Made by a program: the position numbers and the translations under genes
Part shown: positions 17,201 through 25,102 of the stretch, piece by piece
How the letters are laid out: every line of letters begins with the position of its first letter
Numbering within the stretch: the stretch's first letter is position 1
Notes under the pieces: model-generated
Told to the model about the DNA's origin: nothing
The model's input: only the letters and a program-made list of their open reading frames with translations
The model's database searches: none
From: DRTC01 sp964521025
GTDB taxonomy: Bacteria > Cloacimonadota > Cloacimonadia > Cloacimonadales > TCS61
Assembly (NCBI GenBank): GCA_964521025.1
Contig: CAZFPK010000025.1
Coordinates: 1 to 40,624 of the forward strand
Length of the DNA: 40,624 nt
Reading direction: 5' to 3'

Positions 17201-18244
17201 GCTCTTATTCCCGGTTGGAATCCATTGAATTTTAATGTGCCTGTATCTGCAATTCCGGGACAAACTTTTGCTCGATTCAGATATGATAGTGCCGGTGGTT
17301 TGGCTGTTACAGGTTTCGTTTATGACGGTGAAGTTGAGGATTATATGGTTACAATTGAAGAAGATCCTCACGATGGAATCAAGATGCATTATCATCAATG
17401 GCCCGATACAACCTGGTTCGGAGTAGATGTTCATGCAACTTATGATGGACAATTTAACAGGATCCTGGCTGATGATTTCTTATGTCTTGAAACAGGTCCG
17501 ATCAATAGTATTCATTTCTGGGGTTCGTATTGGTATGATGATGCACCTGATCCGATGTTTGAACTCGGCATCTGGACAGATAATCCGGTAGGAGGCGGAA
17601 ATGAATGGAGTGAACCGGATTCATTATTATGGCAAAGGAATTTCATGCCGGGTGAATACACTTCAGGAGTTTACACTTATGTACCTGATGGAGAGCATTG
17701 GTATGATCCGTGTACCGGTATTCTTGATTTTCCAGGAGACTGGACTGTCTGGGAATATGACTTCAAAATTCCGGATGAAGAAGCCTATATGCAAGAAGAA
17801 GGTAATATTTATTGGTTAAGTGTTCGAGCATCTTTTACTGGAGAAGCATATTTTGGTTGGAAAAGTTCACCTAATCACTGGAATGATGATGCAGTTTATC
17901 AATGTATATTCCCAGGAAGACAATGGATGGAATTGACCTATCCTTACGGACATCCTTTCAATCCAGACGGAGAAGAGCATGTCTCAATGGATCTGGCATT
18001 TTATATTGATTGTCATCCCCAGGATCCTCAAAATGTTGTAATTTCTCATGATGGAACAAATGTTTATGTAGAATGGGATCCGTCATGGTGTACGGATTAT
18101 TATAATGTTTACAGCTCGACTGATCCTTATGCAGCCTTCCCAGCAGGTTGGACACTCGAACCAACCGGAACACAAATCCCCGGAACTTCCTGGAGTGAAG
18201 CACTCAATGGCAAAAAATTCTATCGTATAACTGCTGAAAATTAG
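14222..18244 (+). CDS. Large exported modular protein: three DUF7901-like units, three GEVED domains, FN3-like end
   Basis: 1340 residues. A signal peptide (about 1-20) is followed by modules. Units at about 50-265, 270-487 and 1055-1262 each start with an ADDFxCxxTG block, contain a HWNDDA-type motif and end in an LAF strand; this looks like the family I know as DUF7901. Between them, about 490-720, 723-882 and 884-1050, are GEVED domains: DYGDAPDPTY start, acidic DDNDxxxDEDGV loops that probably bind calcium, and a GEVEDY close. The last 75 residues (NVVISHDGTNVYVEW ... YYNVYSS) are fibronectin type III-like. No obvious cell-wall or type IX sorting tail. A secreted or surface adhesive or carbohydrate-binding role is inferred. 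AAAGGAGG precedes ATG 14222. Confidence 0.85.
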   Translation: MKKLFLLLMLVLLLWQLSARVQDPDPPTLTAECKLKPTGEITRDWPHPTKWDQMDGIDSYSGSSFICNDGPNDALSADDFECTETGWITDIRFAGFSYYGNEYIDQFRVTVWSDYPATLQDESHPDQLLWEVYVDQADPLDILGIGWTDLTDGTFRINLPGGDWFYQEGTEANPIIYWIGIQGVMVDDDFEDYFYWNFRDRYISPWNDDAAFYSISYSYPPWYNWGWESHAGNLIELYEGPFPTNWDSSADMAFKLSGLKEDSETKWEQPPDLTPNGIDVHATADMYAQDPPHILADDFLCTTTGYITDIHIWGSWLSDMFPYGNSPEQCEFTLSIHADIPAVGQEYSRPGDVLWYKTLQTTDIEWFNDVIEDWYDPYTGQWLDNDHYVCIKYNFYLNEADYFMQTGTPEEPVVYWLDVQAKPLDPAMEDARFGWKTSYEHWNDDAVWGIGNEPFAGPWNELIYPTGHEYEGQSIDLAFAITTEPEPEEYDFGDAPEGDGKVAYPSLGVDGFFPTCISVGPGGYVQHGDGAGNHDAWFGQSVDDETDGNEGNCPGCFPTYDDDECYNDGDAGLIMPEPFTIDAGINVVPCALSAGTSLGILCDTAVWGVDIDIDIVNTSTNDIFVNVIFDWNQDGYWINDISTQCTSGYTPEHVLVNFLIPIGYSGPLSGLNPPDFVIGPNSGYVWARFTISDAQVSSEEWDGSGTFVDGESEDYLILIEEPENLDYGDCPDPTYPTLNASDGARHTIVDSIYMGNLIDGESDGLQDPNAMGDDNDNLADEDGVVFTGLFIPGEVTVVTVDVTTDGYLNAWIDYGIDGGWAEVGDQIFTNEPVVAGANNFNVTIPNTATSGTTFTRFRYNTAGSLGYISQANDGEVEDYEIYIEELDYGDAPDPTYETLFVNDGARHLIGRYAMYYLGVSIDSDPDGQPDATATGDDNDGNDDEDGVLFVTPLIPGEQGAVYVNASAPGFLNAWIDFDASGIWDAGEQIFLDQALIPGWNPLNFNVPVSAIPGQTFARFRYDSAGGLAVTGFVYDGEVEDYMVTIEEDPHDGIKMHYHQWPDTTWFGVDVHATYDGQFNRILADDFLCLETGPINSIHFWGSYWYDDAPDPMFELGIWTDNPVGGGNEWSEPDSLLWQRNFMPGEYTSGVYTYVPDGEHWYDPCTGILDFPGDWTVWEYDFKIPDEEAYMQEEGNIYWLSVRASFTGEAYFGWKSSPNHWNDDAVYQCIFPGRQWMELTYPYGHPFNPDGEEHVSMDLAFYIDCHPQDPQNVVISHDGTNVYVEWDPSWCTDYYNVYSSTDPYAAFPAGWTLEPTGTQIPGTSWSEALNGKKFYRITAEN

Positions 18245-18259
18245 TAGTTATCCTGATGT

Positions 18260-18290
18260 AGAGGATTGGTTCTTTGTGAATCAATCCTCT
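18260..18290 (+). other. Hairpin after the exported-protein gene
   Basis: AGAGGATTG (18260-18268) pairs with CAATCCTCT (18282-18290); followed by only a weak T-rich stretch. Confidence 0.55.
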
Positions 18291-18322
18291 TTGTTGAAGT
18301 AAATTTAACTAAATTCACAAAT

Positions 18323-18354
18323 GACTGTCGGTTTTTGCCGGCAGTCTTTTTTTT
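18323..18354 (+). terminator. Rho-independent terminator
   Basis: GACTGTCGG (18323-18331) pairs with CCGGCAGTC (18338-18346) with one G-T wobble, then eight T residues. It separates the exported-protein gene from the copper cluster. Confidence 0.9.
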
Positions 18355-18400
18355 ATAAATAAAATTTGCTTATTAGTATTTTTTCTGTAACTTTTTCCAC

Positions 18401-18425
18401 ATACTCCCTTAGGGTATATTGGGTA
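18401..18425 (+). promoter_or_regulatory. CsoR-type operator overlapping the copper-cluster promoter
   Basis: ATACTCCCTTAGGGTAT (18401-18417) is a near-perfect TAC(T)CCC/GGGTA palindrome like known CsoR boxes, followed by another GGGTA half-site at 18421-18425. TATATT at 18415-18420 could be the -10 of the promoter, so repressor binding would block it. Located 75 nt before the csoR start. Confidence 0.7.
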
Positions 18426-18499
18426 GTGTAACATAATTTATGAAAGATTATGAAAAGAGATTTCATAATAAAGAGATGTATATTGGATAAGGAGGAATA

Positions 18500-18808
18500 A
18501 TGAACGAAAATTGTGAACACTGTGAAATCAGGCATGCACACCATTCGGTGGAACTAAAAAGAGATTTCACCAATCGCCTGCATCGCATCGAAGGTCAGAT
18601 CCGGGGAATAAACCGGATGATCGGTGAGGATGTTTATTGTGATGATATTTTGAATCAAATATATGCTATTCAATCTGCGTTGACATCCGTTTCCAAATTA
18701 TTATTGGAAGCACACATGAAAAGCTGCGTAGTCGAGCAGATCCAGGAAGGCAAAATTGAAGTGATCGACGAAGTGATGAATACAATTAACAAATTGATCA
18801 GGAAATAA
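18500..18808 (+). CDS. csoR: CsoR/RcnR-family metal-sensing repressor
   Basis: 102 residues, all-helical CsoR/DUF156 family. LHRIEGQIRGINRMI is the conserved DNA-facing helix. The copper ligands are present: C47 (DVYCDD) and H72, C76 in EAHMKSC, the Cys-His-Cys set of Cu(I)-sensing CsoR rather than the nickel/cobalt set of RcnR. An extra N-terminal CEHC...HAHH stretch could add metal binding. GGAGG precedes ATG 18500. It begins a run with the three efflux genes, consistent with self-regulation through the palindrome at 18401. When Cu(I) binds, the repressor should release DNA. Confidence 0.92.
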   Translation: MNENCEHCEIRHAHHSVELKRDFTNRLHRIEGQIRGINRMIGEDVYCDDILNQIYAIQSALTSVSKLLLEAHMKSCVVEQIQEGKIEVIDEVMNTINKLIRK

Positions 18809-18816
18809 GGAATTTT

Positions 18817-20079
18817 ATGAAACTCAATAAACCCACTGTTTTCATCTTACTTTTTTTCATTAATTTTTTTCTGACAGCGGATGAAAATCTGGAAATATTG
18901 ATAAACAAAGCAATGGAAGCCAGCCCGGAGATTTCTACTATCGAATTTCAGATCAAAGCAATAAAGGAAAAAGAAATATTTGTGCAGAAATTAATGGATC
19001 CGGTATTCGCTCTCGAATATAGTAATGTTCCCTATAATACCTGGAAATTAGATGAAAATCCGATGTCCGGAATTCAATTAAAATTAATGCAGACAGTCCC
19101 ATTCCCGGGCAAAAACAGTAAACGCAAAGCAGTTGCCGCATCCGAAGGACAGGCAAAAAAATGGGAACTGGCAGAACTAAAACTTCGACTGAAAGATAAA
19201 GTTAAGAAAAATTATTACCAATTGGGTTTGAACAGGGAGTTAAAAGCAATTTCCGTAAAGCACATAAAACTTCTCGAAGAACTTATCGATACGATGATCA
19301 AGAAATATGAAACCGGGAAATCCAGTCAATCCGATATCCTACGAATGACCTTGATGAAAGAAAAACTTCTCGAGGACCTGGAAGATTTCGAACAGAAAGA
19401 AAAAGAATTACAGGCAATCTTAAATTCCGTTTTGAATCGAGATATGAACATTTTTATAAATACCAATCGATTCGACATCGATCTTAATATTGAAATAGAT
19501 TATGATGCTTTGATTAAAACAGCAATCCAAAACCGACCTGTTTTAAGAAAACTCGAAGAAACTTCCAAAATGAAGAGAATCTCCTTTCAATCTGCAAAGA
19601 AAGAACGGCTACCGGACATCACTTTTTGGGCAGGATATCGCATTAGAAAAGATATTGGAGCGATGAAAAATATCGACTTTGCATCTGTTGGATTTTCTTT
19701 TCCTATTTCATTAGATCTTAAGGGCAGAACAAAAGCAAAAATGAATCATGCTGAATTTCTGGAAAAATCGGTAGATGAAAATTATACAAATGTTTTGAAT
19801 AAAATTTCCGAAAGGCTTTATACGGCAATTTCCGGCTTGGAACGTCAAAAAAATAAAATCGAGAATTACAACAACTATCTTATCCCGGATGCTGAAAAAG
19901 TTTTTCGCTCTGAATTGCGATCATACGAAACCGGGAGAGCAAATTTCACAGATCTTTATCAAGCCCAACTTCAACTTCTGCAATTTGAGAAAATCCTTTT
20001 GCAATCAAAATATAAATATAAAATGTATGAAACTACGATCGAGACTTTAACCGGAGATAATTATGAAAATAAGAAATAG
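18817..20079 (+). CDS. TolC/OEP-family outer-membrane efflux protein (CusC-like)
   Basis: 420 residues. A signal peptide (about 1-20) is followed by two long helical OEP repeats: LINKAMEASPEISTIEFQIKA and a second starting near LIKTAIQNRPVLRKLEE. It should form the outer-membrane/periplasmic channel of the RND pump. The segment NPMSGIQLKLMQTVPFPGK is typical of the heavy-metal CzcC/CusC subgroup. ATG 18817 with TAAGGA directly before it; the csoR stop lies 8 nt upstream, so one operon. Its last 17 nt overlap the adaptor gene. Confidence 0.9.
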   Translation: MKLNKPTVFILLFFINFFLTADENLEILINKAMEASPEISTIEFQIKAIKEKEIFVQKLMDPVFALEYSNVPYNTWKLDENPMSGIQLKLMQTVPFPGKNSKRKAVAASEGQAKKWELAELKLRLKDKVKKNYYQLGLNRELKAISVKHIKLLEELIDTMIKKYETGKSSQSDILRMTLMKEKLLEDLEDFEQKEKELQAILNSVLNRDMNIFINTNRFDIDLNIEIDYDALIKTAIQNRPVLRKLEETSKMKRISFQSAKKERLPDITFWAGYRIRKDIGAMKNIDFASVGFSFPISLDLKGRTKAKMNHAEFLEKSVDENYTNVLNKISERLYTAISGLERQKNKIENYNNYLIPDAEKVFRSELRSYETGRANFTDLYQAQLQLLQFEKILLQSKYKYKMYETTIETLTGDNYENKK

Positions 20080-21625
20080 GAAATCGCGAATTAACACGAA
20101 TTCACACGAAAAAAAAATTCTTCGCGATCCTTCGTGTCCTTCGTGGCTGAAAATAAGTTCCGGTCTAATGATATTTGCTTTGCTCATTGCCGGCTGCACA
20201 TCCAGACAAACCCCGGAACAAAATTTATCCGAAGTTGGATATTACACTTGTCCGATGCATCCGACTGTTGTTCAGGAAGAATCCGGAGAATGCCCGATCT
20301 GCGGCATGGATTTAGTTCCCGAAGAAGGTAAGAAAACCGAAGTTTCGGAATCGAGTTCGGGACAATATTACACCTGCGGAATGCATCCTGAAATTGTGCA
20401 GGACGAACCCGGGAATTGTCCGATCTGCCACATGGAACTGGTTTTGAGAAAAGCAAATACCGGCGATGAACAGATTTCTGATGAATCGAAAACTATAACC
20501 ATCGATCCGACTGTTGAGCAAAATATGGGAATTCGAGTCGAACATATTCGATTCAAAGATATTTCTCATAACATTCGCACCATTGGAAAAGTAGAACTAG
20601 CCGACGATGCGAGTTTTAAGATCAACCTCCGTTTTTCCGGCTGGATCGAGAAAATCTTCGTTAATAAGATTGGACAAAAAATCGAAAAAGGAGACAAATT
20701 ATTCGAGATATATTCGCCGGAATTAATCTCTGCTCAAGAAGAATTTTTATTAGCAATGAATAATTACGGGATAGAACACGATTTAACCAAAGCAGCAGAA
20801 CGAAGGCTTCTTCTCTGGAATATTCCGCAAATCCATCTGGAAAAGATAGTCGCAGAAAACAATGCTCAACAGAATGTAATTTTCACATCTCCTTTCAATG
20901 GATTCGTGCTTCATAAATCTATCCAGGAAGGCTCGAAAGTTAAAGCAGGAACCGATCTTTATCATCTCGGAAATCTCGATAAAATCTGGATTTTAGCAGA
21001 AATTTACGAAGTCGATATTCCCCTGCTCAAAACCGGTCAAACCGCAGATATAGAAATAACGAACCAACCCGGTAAAAACCGAAAAGGAAAAATATCTTAC
21101 ATTTATCCGACTTTGAATCCTGAAACCCGAACTCAAAAGATAAGGTTCGAACTCGAAAACAAAGAACATATTTTGAAACCCGGGATGTTTGCGATTATTT
21201 ATCTCGAAATCGATAAGCAAGAAAAAGTTTTGACTGTTCCGACAGAAGCAATAATCCATTCAGGAGAAAGACAGATCGTTTTTGTCAGCAAAGGAAATGG
21301 AAAATTTGAACCGCGAGAAATTCAAACCGGTCGTTCAGATGATAAGGAATATTATACGGAAGTAATTTCCGGATTGGAAGATAATGAAGTTGTAGTTGTT
21401 TCCGGGCAATTTTTATTAGATTCGGAAAGTCAATTGCAGGAAGCAGTTCAGAAATTACTAGCGGCAAAATTTCAGAAAAATGTGAGTTCGGAAGCAGCAG
21501 ATGAACACGACCATTCAGATGAAAAATCGACATATTTTACTTGTCCGATGCATCCGACTATCGTTCAGGATGAAGCCGGTGAATGTCCCATCTGCGGTAT
21601 GGAACTGGTTGAAAAAGAGAAATAA
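20063..21625 (+). CDS. CusB-like RND periplasmic adaptor with three heavy-metal-binding modules
   Basis: 520 residues. ATG 20063 has GGAG 7 nt upstream inside the preceding gene. A lipobox LIAGC puts the lipidated cysteine at C45, after an unusually long, basic n-region encoded by a DNA repeat (20083-20150). Two CxMHP...CPxC modules (C63/C77/C80 and C105/C119/C122) lie at the N-terminus and a third at about 491-515, each the heavy-metal-binding domain often seen on P-type ATPases and CusB. Between them are the adaptor barrel-sandwich and beta-barrel parts (VNKIGQKIEKGDKLFEIYSP, IWILAEIYEVDIPLL). It should hand Cu(I)/Ag(I) to the CusA-like pump. Three modules in one adaptor is more than usual. 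Confidence 0.92.
   Translation: MKIRNRKSRINTNSHEKKILRDPSCPSWLKISSGLMIFALLIAGCTSRQTPEQNLSEVGYYTCPMHPTVVQEESGECPICGMDLVPEEGKKTEVSESSSGQYYTCGMHPEIVQDEPGNCPICHMELVLRKANTGDEQISDESKTITIDPTVEQNMGIRVEHIRFKDISHNIRTIGKVELADDASFKINLRFSGWIEKIFVNKIGQKIEKGDKLFEIYSPELISAQEEFLLAMNNYGIEHDLTKAAERRLLLWNIPQIHLEKIVAENNAQQNVIFTSPFNGFVLHKSIQEGSKVKAGTDLYHLGNLDKIWILAEIYEVDIPLLKTGQTADIEITNQPGKNRKGKISYIYPTLNPETRTQKIRFELENKEHILKPGMFAIIYLEIDKQEKVLTVPTEAIIHSGERQIVFVSKGNGKFEPREIQTGRSDDKEYYTEVISGLEDNEVVVVSGQFLLDSESQLQEAVQKLLAAKFQKNVSSEAADEHDHSDEKSTYFTCPMHPTIVQDEAGECPICGMELVEKEK
20083..20150 (+). repeat. Inverted repeat cassette inside the CusB-like reading frame
   Basis: atcgcgaa (20083-20090) pairs with ttcgcgat (20121-20128), and cacgaa/cacacgaa words on the left pair with ttcgtgt/ttcgtgg on the right. 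It is the same kind of cassette found in intergenic gaps, here translated in frame as about residues 8-29 of the adaptor precursor. Confidence 0.8.
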
Positions 21626-21631
21626 AATGGA

Positions 21632-21870
21632 TTACCCGCGAAAAACACCAAAAGACACGAAAGATAGAAATATTTCTAATCAGGGATTGGGAATGATAAA
21701 TAAAAAAAATTCGTGAAATTGGTGGATTGTCATTTTGTTAGATATTAGAAATTTGGATTTAGAAATTATTAACTCATCCCCTAATCCCTTCTCTTAAAAA
21801 GAGAAGTAGGAAACAACTGTCTTCCTCACCTCGTAGGAGAGGGCTGATGTGAGGTAAGAAATTTGGTTTA
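21632..21870 (+). repeat. Repeat-filled gap between cusB-like and cusA-like genes
   Basis: Contains a cacgaaaga-type cassette (21632-21664), the hairpin ttctctt-aa-aaagagaa (about 21789-21806), and cctcac...gtgagg with inner complementary bases (about 21827-21856). No gene seen. The pump gene downstream lacks a strong Shine-Dalgarno sequence. Confidence 0.65.
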
Positions 21871-21874
21871 AACA

Positions 21875-24800
21875 ATGTTAAATAAAATAATAGAATTCTC
21901 GGTAAAGAACCGATTTTTTGTGATCATAATCACAGCCATAATCATCGCTATCGGTTTCTGGTCTATGTTTAACACTCCTGTAGATGCGATTCCGGATTTA
22001 TCCGATGTGCAGGTAATAATCTTCAGCGAATATCCCGGACAGGGACCGCAAGTTGTGGAAGACCAGGTTACATACCCGCTGACATCTGCTTTACTTTCCG
22101 TTCCTTATGCCAGAAATGTGCGAGGTTATTCCTTCTTCGGTTTTTCGATGGTTTATGTGATTTTCGAAGATGGAACCGATATTTACTGGGCGCGCTCGCG
22201 AGTTCTCGAATACCTGAATGTTGCCCAAGGAAAACTTCCCAAAAATGTTAATATCCAACTCGGTCCGGATGCAACCGGAGTCGGCTGGGTTTTTATGTAC
22301 ACTTTGACTTCCGATAGACACGACCTGCAGCAGCTGCGTTCGATTCAGGACTGGTATTTAAAATATGAACTGATGTCTGTTCCCGGAGTTTCGGAAGTGG
22401 CGAGTGCGGGTGGTTTTGTAAAGCAGTATCAGGTCGAAGTGGATCCGGAAAAATTACGGGCATACGGGCTCAGTCTGCAAAAGGTCAATAAAGCGATAAA
22501 ACGCTCTAATAACGATGTTGGCGGCAAACTCATCGAAATGGGTGAAACCGAATATATGATCCGCAGCAAAGGTTATCTTAAATCCATCGCCGATTTGAAA
22601 AAAATTCCGGTTGGGATCGATAAAAATTCCAATACTCCGGTCTATCTTTCGCAAATCGCAAATATTCATATCGGACCGGAAATCAGGCGCGGCATCATCG
22701 AAATGAATGGTGAAGGAGAAGCAGTAACCGGTATAATTGTCATGCGTTACGGTGAGAATGCGATGGAAGTCATCGATGGAGTTAAAGAACGACTAAACGA
22801 ATTGCAGCAGGGATTACCGGAAGGAGTTCAAATCCATACTTCTTATGATCGTTCCAGTCTTATCCAGCGCTCGATCGACACTCTGAAAAATACTCTATTC
22901 CTGCAAATGCTCGCAGTTGCCTTGATTTCTATGTTCTTTCTCCTGCATTTCCGTTCCGCTTTTGTTGCTATTTTCACCTTACCAGTCGGGATCCTCATCA
23001 GTTTTATTATCATGAAATTTATCGGAATTTCCGCGAATATAATGAGTCTCGGCGGAATTGCGATTGCGATTGGAGTGATGGTCGATGCCTCGATCGTAAT
23101 GGTGGAAAACCTGCATAAACAGAGAGAACATTTTCCGGGAACATCTCATCAGGAACTTGTTTTAAAAGCAGCAAAAGAAGTCGGTCCTGCTTTGTTCTTT
23201 TCGCTCTTGATCGTAACCATCAGTTTTTTACCTGTTTTCACTTTGCAGCAGCAGGAAGGAAGACTGTTCACACCGCTTGCTTTTACCAAGACTTTCGCGA
23301 TGGGAGCATCTTCGATCCTGGCAATAACCATAATTCCGGTGTTGATGTTCTTTTTTGTAAAAGGAAAAATACGCAGAGAAAAGAACAATCCGATCAGTAA
23401 TTTTTTTATAAAAGTCTATAAACCGGTTATCAGGTTTGTTCTCCGTTTTCCGGTTTTAGTGATTTTGATAGCATTAATAATTTTAATCACAACCATAATT
23501 CCCTTTTCCCAACTCGGTTCCGAATTTATGCCGCCTTTGAACGAAGGAGACCTGCTTTATATGCCGACGACTCCTCCCGGGATCAGCATCACCAAAGCCA
23601 AAGAACTCCTGCAGCAGACGGATAAAATAATCGCTTCGCATCCGCAGGTGGCTCATACTCTCGGGAAAATAGGCAGAGCAGATACTTCGACAGATCCGGC
23701 TCCGCTTTCCATGATCGAAACAACCATCATCCTCAAGGACAAAAAGGAATGGCCCAAAGGAAAAACCATCGAAGATGTAATCCAAGAACTTGATAAAATG
23801 GTGCAATTCCCTGGACTTACCAATAGTTGGACCATGCCGATCAAAACCAGGATCGATATGCTGGCTACCGGGATTAAAACTCCGGTCGGGATCAAACTGA
23901 TGGGAGCAGACTTGAACCAACTATCAAACCTGGGAGAGAAGATCGAAGCGGTAATGCGAAATCTTCCGGAAGTTTTATCTGCTTATTCGGAGCGAGTTAC
24001 AGGTGGAAATTTCATCGATATAAATATCGATAGAGAAAGAGCAGCACGCGAAGGTTTATTAATCGCCGATATTCAAGATGTAATCAAAAGTGCGATTGGA
24101 GGAATGAATATCGGTTGGACCATCGAAGGTCTGGAAAGATACCCGATAAATGTCCGTTACCCACGCGAATTACGGAATAATATCGCTAAATTAAAACGAC
24201 TGACGATTACAAGTCCGATGGGTTATGCGGTTCCGTTGGGACAGGTTGCAGATCTAAAGATCGTTAAAGGTCCACCCATGATCAAAAGCGAAAATGCTCG
24301 TAGAACTGCCTGGATCTTCGTAGATTTGAAGACTTCGGATGTGGGTGGATTTGTCAAAAAAGCAAAGGAGGTTATTAATTCCAAAATAACAGTCCCGGAA
24401 GGTGTTTCCCTGGTTTGGTCCGGGCAATTCGAATATATGCAGAGAGCGGCAAAGCGTTTACAGATAGTTGTTCCGATTACTCTCTCTTTGATTTTCCTGG
24501 TTCTATTTATGAATTTCAGGAATATCACGGAAAGTTTGATCATGATGATCACGGTTCCGTTCGCACTCGTGGGTGGGATCTGGTTGATGTATTTTTCCGG
24601 ATATAATTTTTCGGTTGCTGTGGGAATCGGATTCATCGCTTTAGCCGGACTTGCTGCGGAAAACGGAGTTGTGCTTCTCGTCTATCTGGATGAAGCCTTT
24701 AATCGCTGGAAGAAAAATGGTAAATTGAACGACCTTTCCAACCTGAAAACGGCAATTATGGAAGGTTCGGCAGAAAGAGTCAGACCGATCTTAATGACAG

Positions 24801-25027
24801 TCGCAACAGATATCATCGGACTTCTACCGATTATGTTCGGAACTTCCACTGGAATCCGCGTAATGAAAAGAATCGCGGCTCCCATGGTCGGTGGATTACT
24901 TTCATCAGCAATCATGACCTTGATACTTTTACCGACCATTTATTATCTCTGGAAAAGAAAAGAGATAAATGCTCACGGATTTACACGGAAGAACACGGAT
25001 AAAAGAAAATATAAAAATGAAACATAA
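21875..25027 (+). CDS. CusA/CzcA-family heavy-metal RND efflux pump
   Basis: 1050 residues, the standard RND length. First transmembrane helix at about 13-30, then the signature DAIPDLSDVQVI, and IAIGVMVDASIVMVENLHK in the proton-relay helix 4 region. The porter region has TDPAPLSMIETT and RIDMLATGIKTPVGIK, which match the copper/silver CusA subgroup where methionines bind Cu(I)/Ag(I). It is the inner-membrane pump working with the CusB- and CusC-like proteins. It is separated from the adaptor gene by a repeat-filled 249-bp gap. The last roughly 18 residues (NAHGFTRKNTDKRKY ...) are encoded by a DNA repeat cassette and are unlikely to be conserved. Confidence 0.94.
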   Translation: MLNKIIEFSVKNRFFVIIITAIIIAIGFWSMFNTPVDAIPDLSDVQVIIFSEYPGQGPQVVEDQVTYPLTSALLSVPYARNVRGYSFFGFSMVYVIFEDGTDIYWARSRVLEYLNVAQGKLPKNVNIQLGPDATGVGWVFMYTLTSDRHDLQQLRSIQDWYLKYELMSVPGVSEVASAGGFVKQYQVEVDPEKLRAYGLSLQKVNKAIKRSNNDVGGKLIEMGETEYMIRSKGYLKSIADLKKIPVGIDKNSNTPVYLSQIANIHIGPEIRRGIIEMNGEGEAVTGIIVMRYGENAMEVIDGVKERLNELQQGLPEGVQIHTSYDRSSLIQRSIDTLKNTLFLQMLAVALISMFFLLHFRSAFVAIFTLPVGILISFIIMKFIGISANIMSLGGIAIAIGVMVDASIVMVENLHKQREHFPGTSHQELVLKAAKEVGPALFFSLLIVTISFLPVFTLQQQEGRLFTPLAFTKTFAMGASSILAITIIPVLMFFFVKGKIRREKNNPISNFFIKVYKPVIRFVLRFPVLVILIALIILITTIIPFSQLGSEFMPPLNEGDLLYMPTTPPGISITKAKELLQQTDKIIASHPQVAHTLGKIGRADTSTDPAPLSMIETTIILKDKKEWPKGKTIEDVIQELDKMVQFPGLTNSWTMPIKTRIDMLATGIKTPVGIKLMGADLNQLSNLGEKIEAVMRNLPEVLSAYSERVTGGNFIDINIDRERAAREGLLIADIQDVIKSAIGGMNIGWTIEGLERYPINVRYPRELRNNIAKLKRLTITSPMGYAVPLGQVADLKIVKGPPMIKSENARRTAWIFVDLKTSDVGGFVKKAKEVINSKITVPEGVSLVWSGQFEYMQRAAKRLQIVVPITLSLIFLVLFMNFRNITESLIMMITVPFALVGGIWLMYFSGYNFSVAVGIGFIALAGLAAENGVVLLVYLDEAFNRWKKNGKLNDLSNLKTAIMEGSAERVRPILMTVATDIIGLLPIMFGTSTGIRVMKRIAAPMVGGLLSSAIMTLILLPTIYYLWKRKEINAHGFTRKNTDKRKYKNET

Positions 25028-25090
25028 AGACAGAAGGAACACAGAAGAATCTTTTCTTTGTGCCTTCGTGTCTTTGTGGTAAGAAAAAAG
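24971..25090 (+). repeat. Repeat cassettes spanning the 3-prime end of the cusA-like gene
   Basis: ctcacggatttacacggaag runs in coding frame into the stop codon, then acataaagacagaaggaac, and an oppositely oriented ttcgtgtctttgtggtaag ends at 25083. The two halves are roughly inverted relative to each other. Confidence 0.75.
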
Positions 25091-25102
25091 GAGGAAAATA
25101 AA

